Part shown: in pieces, positions 13,964 through 22,837 of the stretch
How the letters are laid out: every line of letters begins with the position of its first letter
Numbering within the stretch: position 1 is the stretch's first letter
Assembly: GCA_900543525.1 (NCBI GenBank)
Contig: UQRS01000027.1
Location: 1 to 25,961 of the forward strand
Reading direction: 5' to 3'
From: an uncultured Oscillospiraceae bacterium
GTDB taxonomy: Bacteria; Bacillota; Clostridia; Oscillospirales; Acutalibacteraceae
DNA: 25,961 bases
Position numbers and translations under genes: made by a program
The notes under the pieces: generated by a model
What the model was told of the DNA's origin: nothing
Seen by the model: only the letters and a program-made list of their open reading frames with translations
Databases searched by the model: none

Positions 13964-14884
13964 TTACGCCTCCTCACTCTTGCGGAACATGGCGCGAGCA
14001 AAGGCCTCCGGATCGAAGGGCTGCAGATCGTCAATCTGCTCTCCCACGCCGATAAATTTGACCGGAATGCCCAGCTCGTCATAAATCGAGAGGACAACAC
14101 CACCTCTGGCCGTGCCGTCCAGCTTGGTCAGCACGATGCCGGTGATGTCGGCGGCCGTTTGAAACTCCCGTGCCTGATTGACGGCATTCTGCCCGGTCGT
14201 CGCGTCAAGCACCAGCAGCGTCTCTACCGAGGCGTCGGGCAGCTCCCGCCGGATAATGCGGGAGATTTTGGCCAGCTCCTCCATCAGATTCTTCTTATTA
14301 TGCAGCCGGCCGGCCGTATCGCAGAGGATGACGTCGGCGCCCCGCGCTCGGGCGGCGGCGATGGTGTCGAACACGACCGAAGCCGGGTCTCCCCCCTCGT
14401 TGCCGCGGATCATCTCTACCCCCGCGCGCTCGGCCCAGACGCCGAGTTGCTCGATCGCGGCCGCCCGGAAGGTATCCGCCGCGCCAAGGATGACCCGCTT
14501 GCCCTCCGCCTTCAGAGAGGCGGCCATCTTCCCGATGGTGGTGGTTTTACCCGCTCCGTTGACCCCGATGACCAGGATGACCGACGGCTTGGTGTCCAGC
14601 CGCAGTCCCTCGCTTCCGGCCAGAAGGGCAGCTACCTTTTCCTCCAGAAGAGATTTGATCGCGGCCGGATCCTCGATCTTTTGCAGCTTTACCTCATCCC
14701 GCAGCTCGTCGCAGAGCTTCTGCGCCGTGGCCACGCCGATGTCCGACATGACCAGAATCTCCTCCAGCTCCTCAAACAGTTCCTCATCCACCTTGCGGAA
14801 GCCGGCCAGCATGCCGGAAACCGCGTTGTTCAGCGAGTCGCGGGTCTTTTTAAGCCCTTCGCTGATTTTACTGAAAAATCCCAT
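13964..14884 (-). CDS. ftsY: Signal recognition particle receptor FtsY
   Basis: A 306-aa SRP-type GTPase that docks ribosome-SRP complexes at the membrane. A short N-terminal amphipathic helix (MGFFSKISEGLKKT), the N domain (about 20-95) and the G domain follow. G1 is GVNGAGKT (107-114), G2 DTFRAAA (137-143), G3 DTAGR (189-193), G4 TKLD (253-256), then GVGE (279-282). It lacks the long acidic A domain of enterobacteria, as usual in Firmicutes. AAAGGAGGAG lies 8 nt ahead of ATG 14884. It sits 50 nt downstream of smc, the standard order. Confidence 0.97.
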   Translation of the reverse strand: MGFFSKISEGLKKTRDSLNNAVSGMLAGFRKVDEELFEELEEILVMSDIGVATAQKLCDELRDEVKLQKIEDPAAIKSLLEEKVAALLAGSEGLRLDTKPSVILVIGVNGAGKTTTIGKMAASLKAEGKRVILGAADTFRAAAIEQLGVWAERAGVEMIRGNEGGDPASVVFDTIAAARARGADVILCDTAGRLHNKKNLMEELAKISRIIRRELPDASVETLLVLDATTGQNAVNQAREFQTAADITGIVLTKLDGTARGGVVLSIYDELGIPVKFIGVGEQIDDLQPFDPEAFARAMFRKSEEA

Positions 14885-14934
14885 TGCCGCTCCTCCTTTT
14901 CACTCGGGTAAAATCCGACCGGACGCTCCAAACG

Positions 14935-17900
14935 CTACTGCGCCAGGGCAAGGTTTTTCTCCAGCTCGGCCACGTTGAGCTGCAAAAGCTTGGAGACACC
15001 CTTCTCCTGCATGGTGACACCGTAGAGCATGTCGGCCTCCTCCATCGTGCCGCGCCGGTGGGTAATACAAATAAATTGCGTTTTATCCCCCATTTTATGC
15101 AGATACTCGGCGAACCGGTCGACATTGATGTCGTCGAGCGCGGTCTCCACCTCATCCAGCATGCAGAAGGGGGGCGGGTTGACCTTCATAATCGCGAAAT
15201 AGATCGAGAGGGCGATCAGCGCCTTCTCTCCGCCCGAAAGCAGCTCGATCGACGAGACCTTTTTGCCGGGCGGCTGGACGATAATCTCGATCCCGCTTTC
15301 CAGCAGGTTGTCGGGATCGCTGAGCTGCAACTCTCCCTTTCCGCCGCCGAACAGCTCGGTAAACACGGTCGAAAAATGCCCCGCCACGGCCGTAAAGCCC
15401 TCTTTAAACTGCGCCTCCATGCTCGAGGTCAAATCCTTGATCAGCCGGTGCAGCTCGGCCTTGGAGGCTTCCACATCCTCCAGCTGGGCTTTCATGAAGT
15501 CGTAACGCTCGCCGACCTCCTTATACTCCTCAATCGCGCCGACGTTGACATTGCCGAGGCGCTTGATCTTTCCTTTAATCTCCTCCAGCCGACGCTTGGC
15601 CTCGGCCGGTTCCTCCACCCGAATGCCGGAGGCCTCCGCCTCGCTCCGGGTCATGCCGTACTCGTCAAAGAGGCGGCCGATAATCTCATCATGCTCGCGG
15701 ATCATGGCCTCCCGCCGCTCGGTCAGGCGGGCAATCTCCCCGCTGAGGCGCTCCTTATTCTCCTGCCGCGCCTTCTCCTCGGCGCGCAGACGGCCGGAGA
15801 AGGCTTCCCGCTCCATCCGCTCGGCCGAGAGGGCGGCAATCCGCTCCTCCAGCGCGGCGGCTTCGGCCTTTTTGGCCGCGATTTCGGCGCGAACCGCCTC
15901 AATCTGCCCGGTCAGCGCGTCATTCTTCGCGCCGAGCTCGGCCTGCTCGGCCGCAATTTCGGCCTGACGCGCCGCGCGGTTCCCGGCCGCCGTGCGAATC
16001 TGCTCGGCGGCGAGGAGGCAGGCCTCCCTGTCCTTCTCCATCAAAGAGATGCGCAGCTTGCTCTCCCCTACCGCGGCCGACAGCCGCTCTCTGTTGCGGG
16101 AAAGCTCGTCCCGGCCGCCGGTCGCCGCGTCGATCTCGCTTTGCAGGGCGGCTGCCTTTTCCTCCAGCGCGGTGATTTGCCCCTGCTCGGCCACCTCGGA
16201 CTCGCGCAGCGTGCGCAGCCGCTCGGCAGCGGCAGAGGTCTCCGCCTCCAGCTCGCGAAGGGTGCGGCCGCTCTCCTCCAGCGCACCGGAGACCCGGCGT
16301 TCCTCCCCCTCAATCCGGATAAGGTCCTCGGTGCAGGTGGTGATTTCGGCCTGCACGGCGGTCATCTCGGCGACGGTTTTATCCAGCTCGGCCTGTGCGT
16401 CGGCCAGAGCCTTTGTCCTTTCCTCGGAGGTTTTTTTGAGCGTCTCGGCCTCAGCCTTCAGGCGCTTGATCTCCTCCGACCGGCCGAGGAGACCGGCATT
16501 CCGAGCAAGTGAACCGCCGGTCAGGCTGCCGCCGGCGTTGACCACCTGGCCGTCGAGGGTGACAATCTTGAAGCGATAGCCATACTTGCGCGCGGCCGAA
16601 ACGGCGGCGTCAATATCCTCCGCCACCAGCGTAGCGCCAAGGAGGTTGTCCACAATTTCCCGATATTTGGGGTCGCAGTCGACCAGCGCAGCAGCGATGT
16701 CCACCACGCCGTCCAGCGCGTCCAGCCCCTTTTCATGCAGACGGCGGCCACGGATGGTCGCCACCGGCAGAAAGGTTGCCCGGCCGCCCTTCTGCTTTTT
16801 AAGGAAAGCGATGGCGCGCTTGGCGTCCCCCTCGGAATCGACCACAATATTCTGTATCTTGTTGCCGAGCGCCGTCTCCACCGCGATCGCGTAGGGCTTC
16901 TCCACCCGGATCAGGCGGGAGACCGGCCCATGCACCCCGGTGAGGCGGCCGGCCTCGGCCTCCTTTACAACCTGCTTGACCGCGCCCGAAAAGCCCTCCA
17001 TGCTCTGTTCCAGATCGACCAGAATCCGCACCCGGCGCAGCTTCTCTCCCATATCGAGGCTGAGGGTATCCAGTTCTTTTTTCAGCCGGTCGCAGTCGGC
17101 CGTGCGGCTGTTTTTGCGAAGCTCGTACCCCGACAGCGTGTTGCGGGCGGAGGCTCTCTCCTCCTCCACACGGGCGCGGTCGGCGGCCAGCGCGGCCTGC
17201 TCGGCCTTCAGCTTTTCGGTTTTCTCCGCCTGCTCGGTTTTCAGGTTCAGCGCAGCCGACTGCCGCGCCTCAATCTCCGCCACCGAGGAGGCGGCCGTCA
17301 CCGCCCGCACCCGGCAGTCGGAGACCTCCTCCGACACGGCGTTGAGGGAGAGCACCAGCTCCTCAATTTTGCGGGAGAAGCCTTCGCTCCCCTGAATCAG
17401 GTTCTGCAGCTCGGTGTTTTTTTCATCCAGCAGCTTTTGCTCGCCGTCGATTTCCCGGCTCTTGGCGTCGGCCTCGTCCTGCTTTTTTGCAATCCCGGCC
17501 TCCGCCTCCGCAAAGCTCTGATCGAGGGTTTCCAGCTCGCGCGTCAGGCGGGCAATCGACTCTCCGTTATGGAAAATGGTATTCTCCAAAACGGCGATCT
17601 CCCCCTCCTTACGGGCGGCCTCCTCCTCCAGTGCCGCGATCCGGCGGCGGGTGTCGTCGACCGCAGCGGCCAGCTCCTGCATCCGGAGGGCGGCCGCCTC
17701 AGTCTCTTCATCCATGCGGCCGAGGTCGGCCTCGGTCTCCCGATACTGGGCCTCGGCGAGGGCGATTTTCTCCTCCTGCGCCTGCAGAAGCTCCCCCGCG
17801 CGGGAGAGGGTGTGCAGCCAGAGGCCGATTTCCAGCTCCCGTTTTTCGGCGCTGTATTCAAGAAAAGCCTCCGCCTTTTTGCTCTGCTCGGCCAGAGGGC

Positions 17901-18507
17901 CGACGCGATCCTCCAGCTCGGCCAGAATATCCCGCAGGCGGAGCAGATTTTCCTCCGCACGGTCGAGCTTGCGCTCGGCTTCCAGCTTGCGGTAGCGGTA
18001 TTTGGAGATGCCGGCGGCCTCCTCAAAAATATCGCGGCGCTCGTTCGACTTGCTGCCGACGATGCTGTCGATTTTTCCCTGCCCGATCATGGAATAGCCG
18101 TCCCGGCCGAGGCCGGTATCCATAAACAGCTCGTGAATATTTTTTAACAGCACGGTCGCCTTGTTGATCTGATACTCACTCTCCCCCGAGCGGTAGTAGC
18201 GTCGGGTGATCGAGACCGTGTCGTTATCGAAATTGAGGCTGCGGTCGCGGTTGTCGATGGTCAGCGTGACCTCGGCAAAGCCCTGCGGCCGCCGGGCCGC
18301 CGTTCCGCCGAAAATGACATCCTCCATCTTATGGCTGCGGAGGGTTTTGGTCGACTGCTCGCCCAGCACCCAGCGCACCGCGTCGGAAATATTGCTCTTT
18401 CCGCTGCCGTTCGGCCCGACCACCGCGGTGATGCCCTTACCGAAGGTCAGCACCGTTTTGTCGGCAAAGGATTTGAAGCCCTGTGCTTCAATCGATTTCA
18501 GCAGCAA
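14935..18507 (-). CDS. smc: Chromosome segregation protein SMC
   Basis: A 1190-aa condensin ATPase. Walker A is GPNGSGKSN (31-39), followed by a long coiled coil, a hinge at about 505-680 (starting around MEGFSGAVKQVVKEA), and a second coil. The ABC signature LLSGGEKAL (from 1089) and Walker B CMLDEVETALDD close the head. It would act with ScpA/ScpB, not encoded here. The start is TTG 18507-18505, with GGGGAGG 8 nt upstream; the reading frame before it is occupied by the radical SAM gene, whose last 10 nt overlap. The length is normal for the family (about 1180-1190). Confidence 0.98.
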   Translation of the reverse strand: MLLKSIEAQGFKSFADKTVLTFGKGITAVVGPNGSGKSNISDAVRWVLGEQSTKTLRSHKMEDVIFGGTAARRPQGFAEVTLTIDNRDRSLNFDNDTVSITRRYYRSGESEYQINKATVLLKNIHELFMDTGLGRDGYSMIGQGKIDSIVGSKSNERRDIFEEAAGISKYRYRKLEAERKLDRAEENLLRLRDILAELEDRVGPLAEQSKKAEAFLEYSAEKRELEIGLWLHTLSRAGELLQAQEEKIALAEAQYRETEADLGRMDEETEAAALRMQELAAAVDDTRRRIAALEEEAARKEGEIAVLENTIFHNGESIARLTRELETLDQSFAEAEAGIAKKQDEADAKSREIDGEQKLLDEKNTELQNLIQGSEGFSRKIEELVLSLNAVSEEVSDCRVRAVTAASSVAEIEARQSAALNLKTEQAEKTEKLKAEQAALAADRARVEEERASARNTLSGYELRKNSRTADCDRLKKELDTLSLDMGEKLRRVRILVDLEQSMEGFSGAVKQVVKEAEAGRLTGVHGPVSRLIRVEKPYAIAVETALGNKIQNIVVDSEGDAKRAIAFLKKQKGGRATFLPVATIRGRRLHEKGLDALDGVVDIAAALVDCDPKYREIVDNLLGATLVAEDIDAAVSAARKYGYRFKIVTLDGQVVNAGGSLTGGSLARNAGLLGRSEEIKRLKAEAETLKKTSEERTKALADAQAELDKTVAEMTAVQAEITTCTEDLIRIEGEERRVSGALEESGRTLRELEAETSAAAERLRTLRESEVAEQGQITALEEKAAALQSEIDAATGGRDELSRNRERLSAAVGESKLRISLMEKDREACLLAAEQIRTAAGNRAARQAEIAAEQAELGAKNDALTGQIEAVRAEIAAKKAEAAALEERIAALSAERMEREAFSGRLRAEEKARQENKERLSGEIARLTERREAMIREHDEIIGRLFDEYGMTRSEAEASGIRVEEPAEAKRRLEEIKGKIKRLGNVNVGAIEEYKEVGERYDFMKAQLEDVEASKAELHRLIKDLTSSMEAQFKEGFTAVAGHFSTVFTELFGGGKGELQLSDPDNLLESGIEIIVQPPGKKVSSIELLSGGEKALIALSIYFAIMKVNPPPFCMLDEVETALDDINVDRFAEYLHKMGDKTQFICITHRRGTMEEADMLYGVTMQEKGVSKLLQLNVAELEKNLALAQ

Positions 18508-19511
18508 ATCGGATTCCTCCCCTGTATGATCTCAAACCTCCCCGGCGAAAGCGTCGGGGATTCCTGTATTTTCACATTCCAGCCCTGTTCCTTCAGGGCA
18601 GAGAGATTGCAGCGCTTCTGCCCGGTTGCCTTCGACTGCTCCCCCGCCGCGACAAGGAGGGTGTAGTCTCCCGCCTTTCGTCCGGCGAAGGCCGTCGTGA
18701 AGGCCTCCAGATACCGTCGGCTGTAGCAAAGCTCGCTGAAGGCGGGGTGCCACGGCCCGGCAAGGAGGCTCTCCTCCTCCACTGTATGGAGGCCGAGCCG
18801 GATCACACGAATATTATTTTCCTCAAACAGCGGCAGCAGCCGGGCGCAGAGGGCGACCGCCTGCTCCAGCGTCTGCGGTACAAACTCGCCGGAGGTATAC
18901 AGCCGGGCGACCTCGGTTCCCCGCAGCACAAGGAGGGGGTAGATACGCACCGTCTCCGGCTGCAGGGCGATCAACCGGTCGGCCGTGCGGAGCGCGCCCG
19001 CGTCGTCGTCCCCGGGCAGGCCGGTCATCATCTGAAGTCCCAGAGAAAAGCCGCACGCCTTGATCAGCGCCGCAGCGTTTTCCACATCGCGGGGCGTGTG
19101 TCCCCTGCGGTTTTTCTTTAAGACTTCCTGCTCCATACTCTGCGCGCCGAGCTCGATTGCAGTCACGCCGCGGGCGGCGAGCAGCTCCAGAACCTCCCGA
19201 TCTATGGCGTCCGGCCGGGTGGAAACCCGAATGCCGTCCACCGCGCCCGAACGGACAAAGGGATAGGCGGCGTCAAGCAGCCGGAGCATCTCCGGCCGGT
19301 CGATGGCGGTGAAGCTTCCGCCGAAAAAGGCGATCTCGGCCGTTTTTGCGCCGCCGAAGCCGGTCTCTATCCCTCTGCGGACGACGGCGGCGACCGCCTC
19401 ACTCGTAGGGAGGGCGGCCTGCCCGGTGATCGCCCGCTGGTCGCAGAAGCTGCACCGGTGCGGGCAGCCGCGGTGGGGGACAAAAATGGAAATGTTCGCG
19501 TGCCGTCCCAT
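18498..19511 (-). CDS. Radical SAM protein, Elp3-like N-terminal type
   Basis: 337 aa. The [4Fe-4S]/SAM motif is CPHRCSFC (Cys16, Cys20, Cys23), followed by the SAM-binding FFGGSFTAI segment and the EIGAQS-like stretch ELGAQSMEQEVL, then GLQMMTGLPGDD. These match the radical SAM half of Elp3-type and coproporphyrinogen-oxidase-like proteins. The acetyltransferase half of true Elp3 is absent. A gene of this kind between rnc and smc is common in Clostridia, but its reaction is unknown to me. ATG 19511 is preferred over the in-frame GTG at 19520 because AAAGGCGG sits at proper distance from the ATG. It overlaps smc by 10 nt. Confidence 0.85.
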   Translation of the reverse strand: MGRHANISIFVPHRGCPHRCSFCDQRAITGQAALPTSEAVAAVVRRGIETGFGGAKTAEIAFFGGSFTAIDRPEMLRLLDAAYPFVRSGAVDGIRVSTRPDAIDREVLELLAARGVTAIELGAQSMEQEVLKKNRRGHTPRDVENAAALIKACGFSLGLQMMTGLPGDDDAGALRTADRLIALQPETVRIYPLLVLRGTEVARLYTSGEFVPQTLEQAVALCARLLPLFEENNIRVIRLGLHTVEEESLLAGPWHPAFSELCYSRRYLEAFTTAFAGRKAGDYTLLVAAGEQSKATGQKRCNLSALKEQGWNVKIQESPTLSPGRFEIIQGRNPICC

Positions 19512-19571
19512 GCGGCGCACCGCCTTTCTTTTTTCATCCTTTCGATAGGAAAGGTCACAGAGTCGGAGAAG

Positions 19572-19595
19572 CCGGCAAATTTTAAAAAATGCCGG
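19572..19595 (-). other. Hairpin directly after the rnc stop
   Basis: On the minus strand CCGGCA (19595-19590) pairs with TGCCGG (19577-19572) around an AT-only loop containing TTTTTTAAAATT. It starts immediately after the rnc TGA. No U-tract follows the stem, so it is not a typical terminator; RNase III autoprocessing or mRNA stability is possible. Confidence 0.4.
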
Positions 19596-20279
19596 TCAGA
19601 TTTCCTCCCCCATCAATTGCAGCGCCTGATGTGCGGCGTTCTGCTCGGCCTCCTTCTTGCTGCGGCCGGTGCCGTGCCCGATCACGTTGGAGTTCAGGTG
19701 CACCTCCACCGTGAAGCGCTTGTCATGATCCGGTCCGCTCTCTCCCGTCAGGACATAGTCGACCTGCTCCTCCGGATTTTTCTGAATAATCTCCTGCAAA
19801 GCGGTCTTGTAATCCTTGAAGGCAGGCTTGTGCCCGAACTCCTCAATCGCGCCGGTTACATAGCTCATGATAAAACGGCTGGCCGCCTCGATCCCGCCGT
19901 CGAGATAGAGTGCGGCAATCAGCGCCTCAAACGCGTCGGCCAGAATCGACGGCCGCTCCCGACCGCCGTTCTGACTCTCCCCCTTTCCGAGGAGGAGATA
20001 CTCTCCAAGCCCCAGCGCCAAAGCAAACTTGTGCAGCGATTTCTCACACACCAGCGCGGCACGCAGCTTGGTCAGCTCCCCCTCCGGCAGGTGGGTGAAG
20101 TGCAGAAAAATATGCCGGGATACAACAATCGAAAGCACCGCGTCTCCCAAAAACTCCAGCCGCTCGTTGGAGGCCTCTCCCCCCTTGACCTCGTTCGCGT
20201 AAGAGGAGTGGCAGAGCGCCCGGTGCAGCAGCAGCGGATTTTGAAAGCTGTATCCAATTTTTTGTTCCAGTTCGGTCAT
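19596..20279 (-). CDS. rnc: Ribonuclease III
   Basis: A 227-aa double-strand-specific RNase for rRNA and mRNA processing. The signature NERLEFLGDAVL (38-49) holds catalytic Glu42 and Asp46; Asp115 and Glu118 come from ADAFEALIAAL. A dsRNA-binding domain spans about 155-227, ending AHQALQLMGEEI. The frame is open 33 codons upstream into plsX, but ATG 20279 (MTELEQKIGYSF) matches the family and has GGAAGGA about 12 nt before it. It lies 34 nt after plsX; acpP, often between the two, is absent. Confidence 0.97.
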   Translation of the reverse strand: MTELEQKIGYSFQNPLLLHRALCHSSYANEVKGGEASNERLEFLGDAVLSIVVSRHIFLHFTHLPEGELTKLRAALVCEKSLHKFALALGLGEYLLLGKGESQNGGRERPSILADAFEALIAALYLDGGIEAASRFIMSYVTGAIEEFGHKPAFKDYKTALQEIIQKNPEEQVDYVLTGESGPDHDKRFTVEVHLNSNVIGHGTGRSKKEAEQNAAHQALQLMGEEI

Positions 20280-20313
20280 ATCCAAAAATCGTCCTTCCTG
20301 TTTTGTCCCGGGA

Positions 20314-21333
20314 TTATTCCCCGGCCTTTCCGGCCGTCCCCTTCCCGGAGGCGGCCAGCTCAGACGAGATTTTTTCAATCACGCCGCCGCCAGCATAAGC
20401 GGCCGCCTGCCGGATGGCATTTTTGATGGCGTTGGCGTCTGAGCTGCCGTGCGCCTTGATCACCGGCTTCGCAATCCCCATCAGAGGCGCGCCGCCGACT
20501 TCGGTATAATCCATGGTTTTCTTAAGCGCTTTCAGCCCCGGCATGACCATCATGGCGGCCAGCTTTCCGGCAAAATTGCGCTTGAACACGCCCTTGATCA
20601 TACCCATCAGGGTGCCGGCCACCCCCTCGGTCAGCTTGAGGATCACGTTGCCGGTGAAGCCGTCGGCCACCGCGATGTCGCAAACACCGCTGTTGAGGTC
20701 GCGCGCCTCCACATTCCCGATAAAGTTGATCGGCGCCTTTTTCAGCAGGTCGTAAGCCTCCAGCTGCAGGGCGCCGCCCTTGGTCTCCTCCGTGCCGATG
20801 TTGACCAGGCCGACGGTGGGATTCGACACGCCGCCCGCCTTTTCAAGATAGACCGAGGCCATCACGGCGAACTGCACCAGCATCTCCGCCCGGCAGTCGG
20901 CGTTGGCCCCCACGTCGGTGAGGAAATAATGCCCCTTCGCCGTCGGCATGTAGGTGCAGAGCGCCGCCCGCTTGACCCCCTTGATCCGCTTGACGATAAA
21001 GGTCGCGCCGACTACAATTGCGCCCGTACTCCCCGCCGAGACGAAGGCATCCCCTTCTCCCGCGGCGAGAGCCGACAAGGCGACCGCCATCGAGCTGTTT
21101 TTCTTGGATTTGAGGATTTCTCCCGGCTCGTCATGCATGGTGATCACATCGTCGGCATGCCGGATCTCGATCCCCGAAAGGGAGATGTTCTGCTCTGCGG
21201 CGCAGGCCTTGATTTTACTCTCGTCCCCGACCAGGAGGACCTCCACCCCCTGCTCGTCGACCGCCTGCCGTGCGCCGGCGATCACCGACAGCGGGGCGTT
21301 ATCCCCGCCGAAAGCGTCCACAATAATTTTCAT
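20314..21333 (-). CDS. plsX: Phosphate acyltransferase PlsX
   Basis: A 339-aa peripheral membrane enzyme that converts acyl-ACP to acyl-phosphate, the donor for PlsY in phospholipid synthesis. It begins MKIIVDAFGGDNAP, the hallmark N-terminus, and continues with FVSAGSTGAIVVGA, VGANADCRAEML, GNVEARDLNSGVCDIAVADG and EVGGAPLMGI, all typical PlsX blocks. ATG 21333 has GGAG 6 nt upstream. The 155 bp before it (21334-21488) contain no clear promoter or gene, and no FapR gene is nearby. Confidence 0.97.
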   Translation of the reverse strand: MKIIVDAFGGDNAPLSVIAGARQAVDEQGVEVLLVGDESKIKACAAEQNISLSGIEIRHADDVITMHDEPGEILKSKKNSSMAVALSALAAGEGDAFVSAGSTGAIVVGATFIVKRIKGVKRAALCTYMPTAKGHYFLTDVGANADCRAEMLVQFAVMASVYLEKAGGVSNPTVGLVNIGTEETKGGALQLEAYDLLKKAPINFIGNVEARDLNSGVCDIAVADGFTGNVILKLTEGVAGTLMGMIKGVFKRNFAGKLAAMMVMPGLKALKKTMDYTEVGGAPLMGIAKPVIKAHGSSDANAIKNAIRQAAAYAGGGVIEKISSELAASGKGTAGKAGE

Positions 21334-21488
21334 ATGTACTCCATCCCTTCTGATGCGTATCCATAAACAGGTACCCGGCGGCCGCAGGTCGCGCCGCCCT
21401 CCATAACGGCAGAGGGGGCAAGCCTCCGCCCTTTGTCACCGTTTCAAAAATGCCGCGCGGCGCCCGGTCGTTCGCCGGTTTAGAGGCT

Positions 21489-22814
21489 TTATACCAGCGG
21501 CCGGCCGGCAATATTCTCCGAAAACCAGTCGAGCGAGCGGCGGGACAGCGCAGCATAGCGCTCCCGCTTGTCCCGGATGTGCGGCTCGATCGGGGGTAGG
21601 ATGCCGAAGTTTGCACCCATCGGCTGGAATTTTTCCACCGTCGGGTCGCTGATGTAGCCGGCCAGCGCCCCCATCATGGTAAACTTGGGCAAAATCAGAG
21701 GCGGCGCGCCCCCGGCCGCCCGAACCGCGTTGATCCCGGCCAGTATCCCGGAGGAGGCCGATTCCATATACCCCTCCACGCCGCAGAGCTGCCCGGCAAA
21801 GAACATCTCCGGCCGCTCCCGCATGGCGTAGCCGGCGTTCAGCAGCTTTGGCGAGCAGATAAAGGAGTTGCGGTGCATGACGCCGTAGCGTACAAACTCC
21901 GCCCCGCCGAGTCCCGGCAGCATGGAGAAAATCCGCTTCTGCTCCCCAAATTTCAGGTTGGTCTGAAACCCGACGAGGTTGTAGAGGGTGCCGTCGGCAT
22001 TCTCCCTCCGGAGCTGGGCGGCCGCCCAGGGGCGATGCCCGGTGCGCGGGTCGCGCAGGCCGACCGGCTTCAGGGGGCCGAACCGCATGGTGTCGGCGCC
22101 GCGGCGTGCCATCACTTCGATCGGCATGCAGCCCTCATACACCGTTAAGGGACGGTCAAAATCCTTGAGCGGCGCCTGCTCCCCCTCCACCAGCGCGGTA
22201 TAGAACCACTCGTACTCTTCCCGGTTCATCGGGAGGTTGATATAGTCCCCCTCCTCCGCCTCTCCCCGTCCGTAGCGGGAGGCACGAAAGGCGATCGACA
22301 TATCTATACTGTCGGCTGTCACGATGGGCGCGGCCGCGTCGTAAAAGCTGAGATAATCTCTGCCGCAGAGGCGGCGTATCTCCTCCGCCAGACGGCCGTC
22401 GGTCAGCGGGCCGGTTGCGACCACCGTCACTCCGTCGTCGGGCAGAACCTCCTGCCGGCGGGAGATCAGGCGGATGTTCGGATGCTTCGAAATCCGCTCG
22501 GTAATCCGGGAAGAAAAGGCATCCCGGTCGACGGCCAGCGCGCCGCCCGCCGCCACGGAGGAGGCCGCCGCGGCCTCCATACACAGCGAGCCGAGGCGGC
22601 GCATCTCCTCTTTTAAAAGGCCGGCAGCCGAATCAATCCGCGCCGCCTTGAGCGAGTTGGAGCAGACCAGCTCGGCCAGCAGGGGCGAGTGGTGCGCCGG
22701 AGACATCTCCTGCGGCTTCATCTCGATCAGGTCGACCTGCGCCCCTCTTTCAGCAGCGGCAAAGGCGGCCTCGCACCCGCAGAGGCCGGCGCCGATCACG
22801 GTTATTTTTATCAT
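21489..22814 (-). CDS. trmFO: tRNA (uracil-54-C5) methyltransferase TrmFO
   Basis: A 441-aa FAD- and methylenetetrahydrofolate-dependent enzyme making ribothymidine 54 in tRNA. The FAD-binding GAGLCGCEAA (8-17) follows the first strand, ELVCSNSLK contains Cys51 (equivalent of the Bacillus Cys53), and MPIEVMARRGADTMRFGPLKP, GFQTNLKFGEQKRIF and the C-terminal FAQLCGVEGY-like FAGQLCGVEGYMESA blocks are all family hallmarks. The frame is open far upstream through the neighbouring gene, but ATG 22814 (MIKITVIGAG) with GGTGA 5 nt before it is the evident start. Length is close to Bacillus TrmFO (435 aa). Confidence 0.96.
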   Translation of the reverse strand: MIKITVIGAGLCGCEAAFAAAERGAQVDLIEMKPQEMSPAHHSPLLAELVCSNSLKAARIDSAAGLLKEEMRRLGSLCMEAAAASSVAAGGALAVDRDAFSSRITERISKHPNIRLISRRQEVLPDDGVTVVATGPLTDGRLAEEIRRLCGRDYLSFYDAAAPIVTADSIDMSIAFRASRYGRGEAEEGDYINLPMNREEYEWFYTALVEGEQAPLKDFDRPLTVYEGCMPIEVMARRGADTMRFGPLKPVGLRDPRTGHRPWAAAQLRRENADGTLYNLVGFQTNLKFGEQKRIFSMLPGLGGAEFVRYGVMHRNSFICSPKLLNAGYAMRERPEMFFAGQLCGVEGYMESASSGILAGINAVRAAGGAPPLILPKFTMMGALAGYISDPTVEKFQPMGANFGILPPIEPHIRDKRERYAALSRRSLDWFSENIAGRPLV

Positions 22815-22837
22815 ACAATCACCATAATTTTCTTCAT

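Noticed and set aside
13256..16512. Two long forward open frames (551 and 542 codons) antisense to rdgB, ftsY and smc
   Set aside because: No recognisable domains or ribosome sites; they mirror the codon bias of the real leftward genes.
15600..17900. Dense repetition of CGGCC/TCGGCC-like strings, considered as an uptake or Chi-type motif
   Set aside because: It falls in the smc coiled coil and follows from frequent Ala-Glu codon pairs; no spacing or strand pattern beyond coding.
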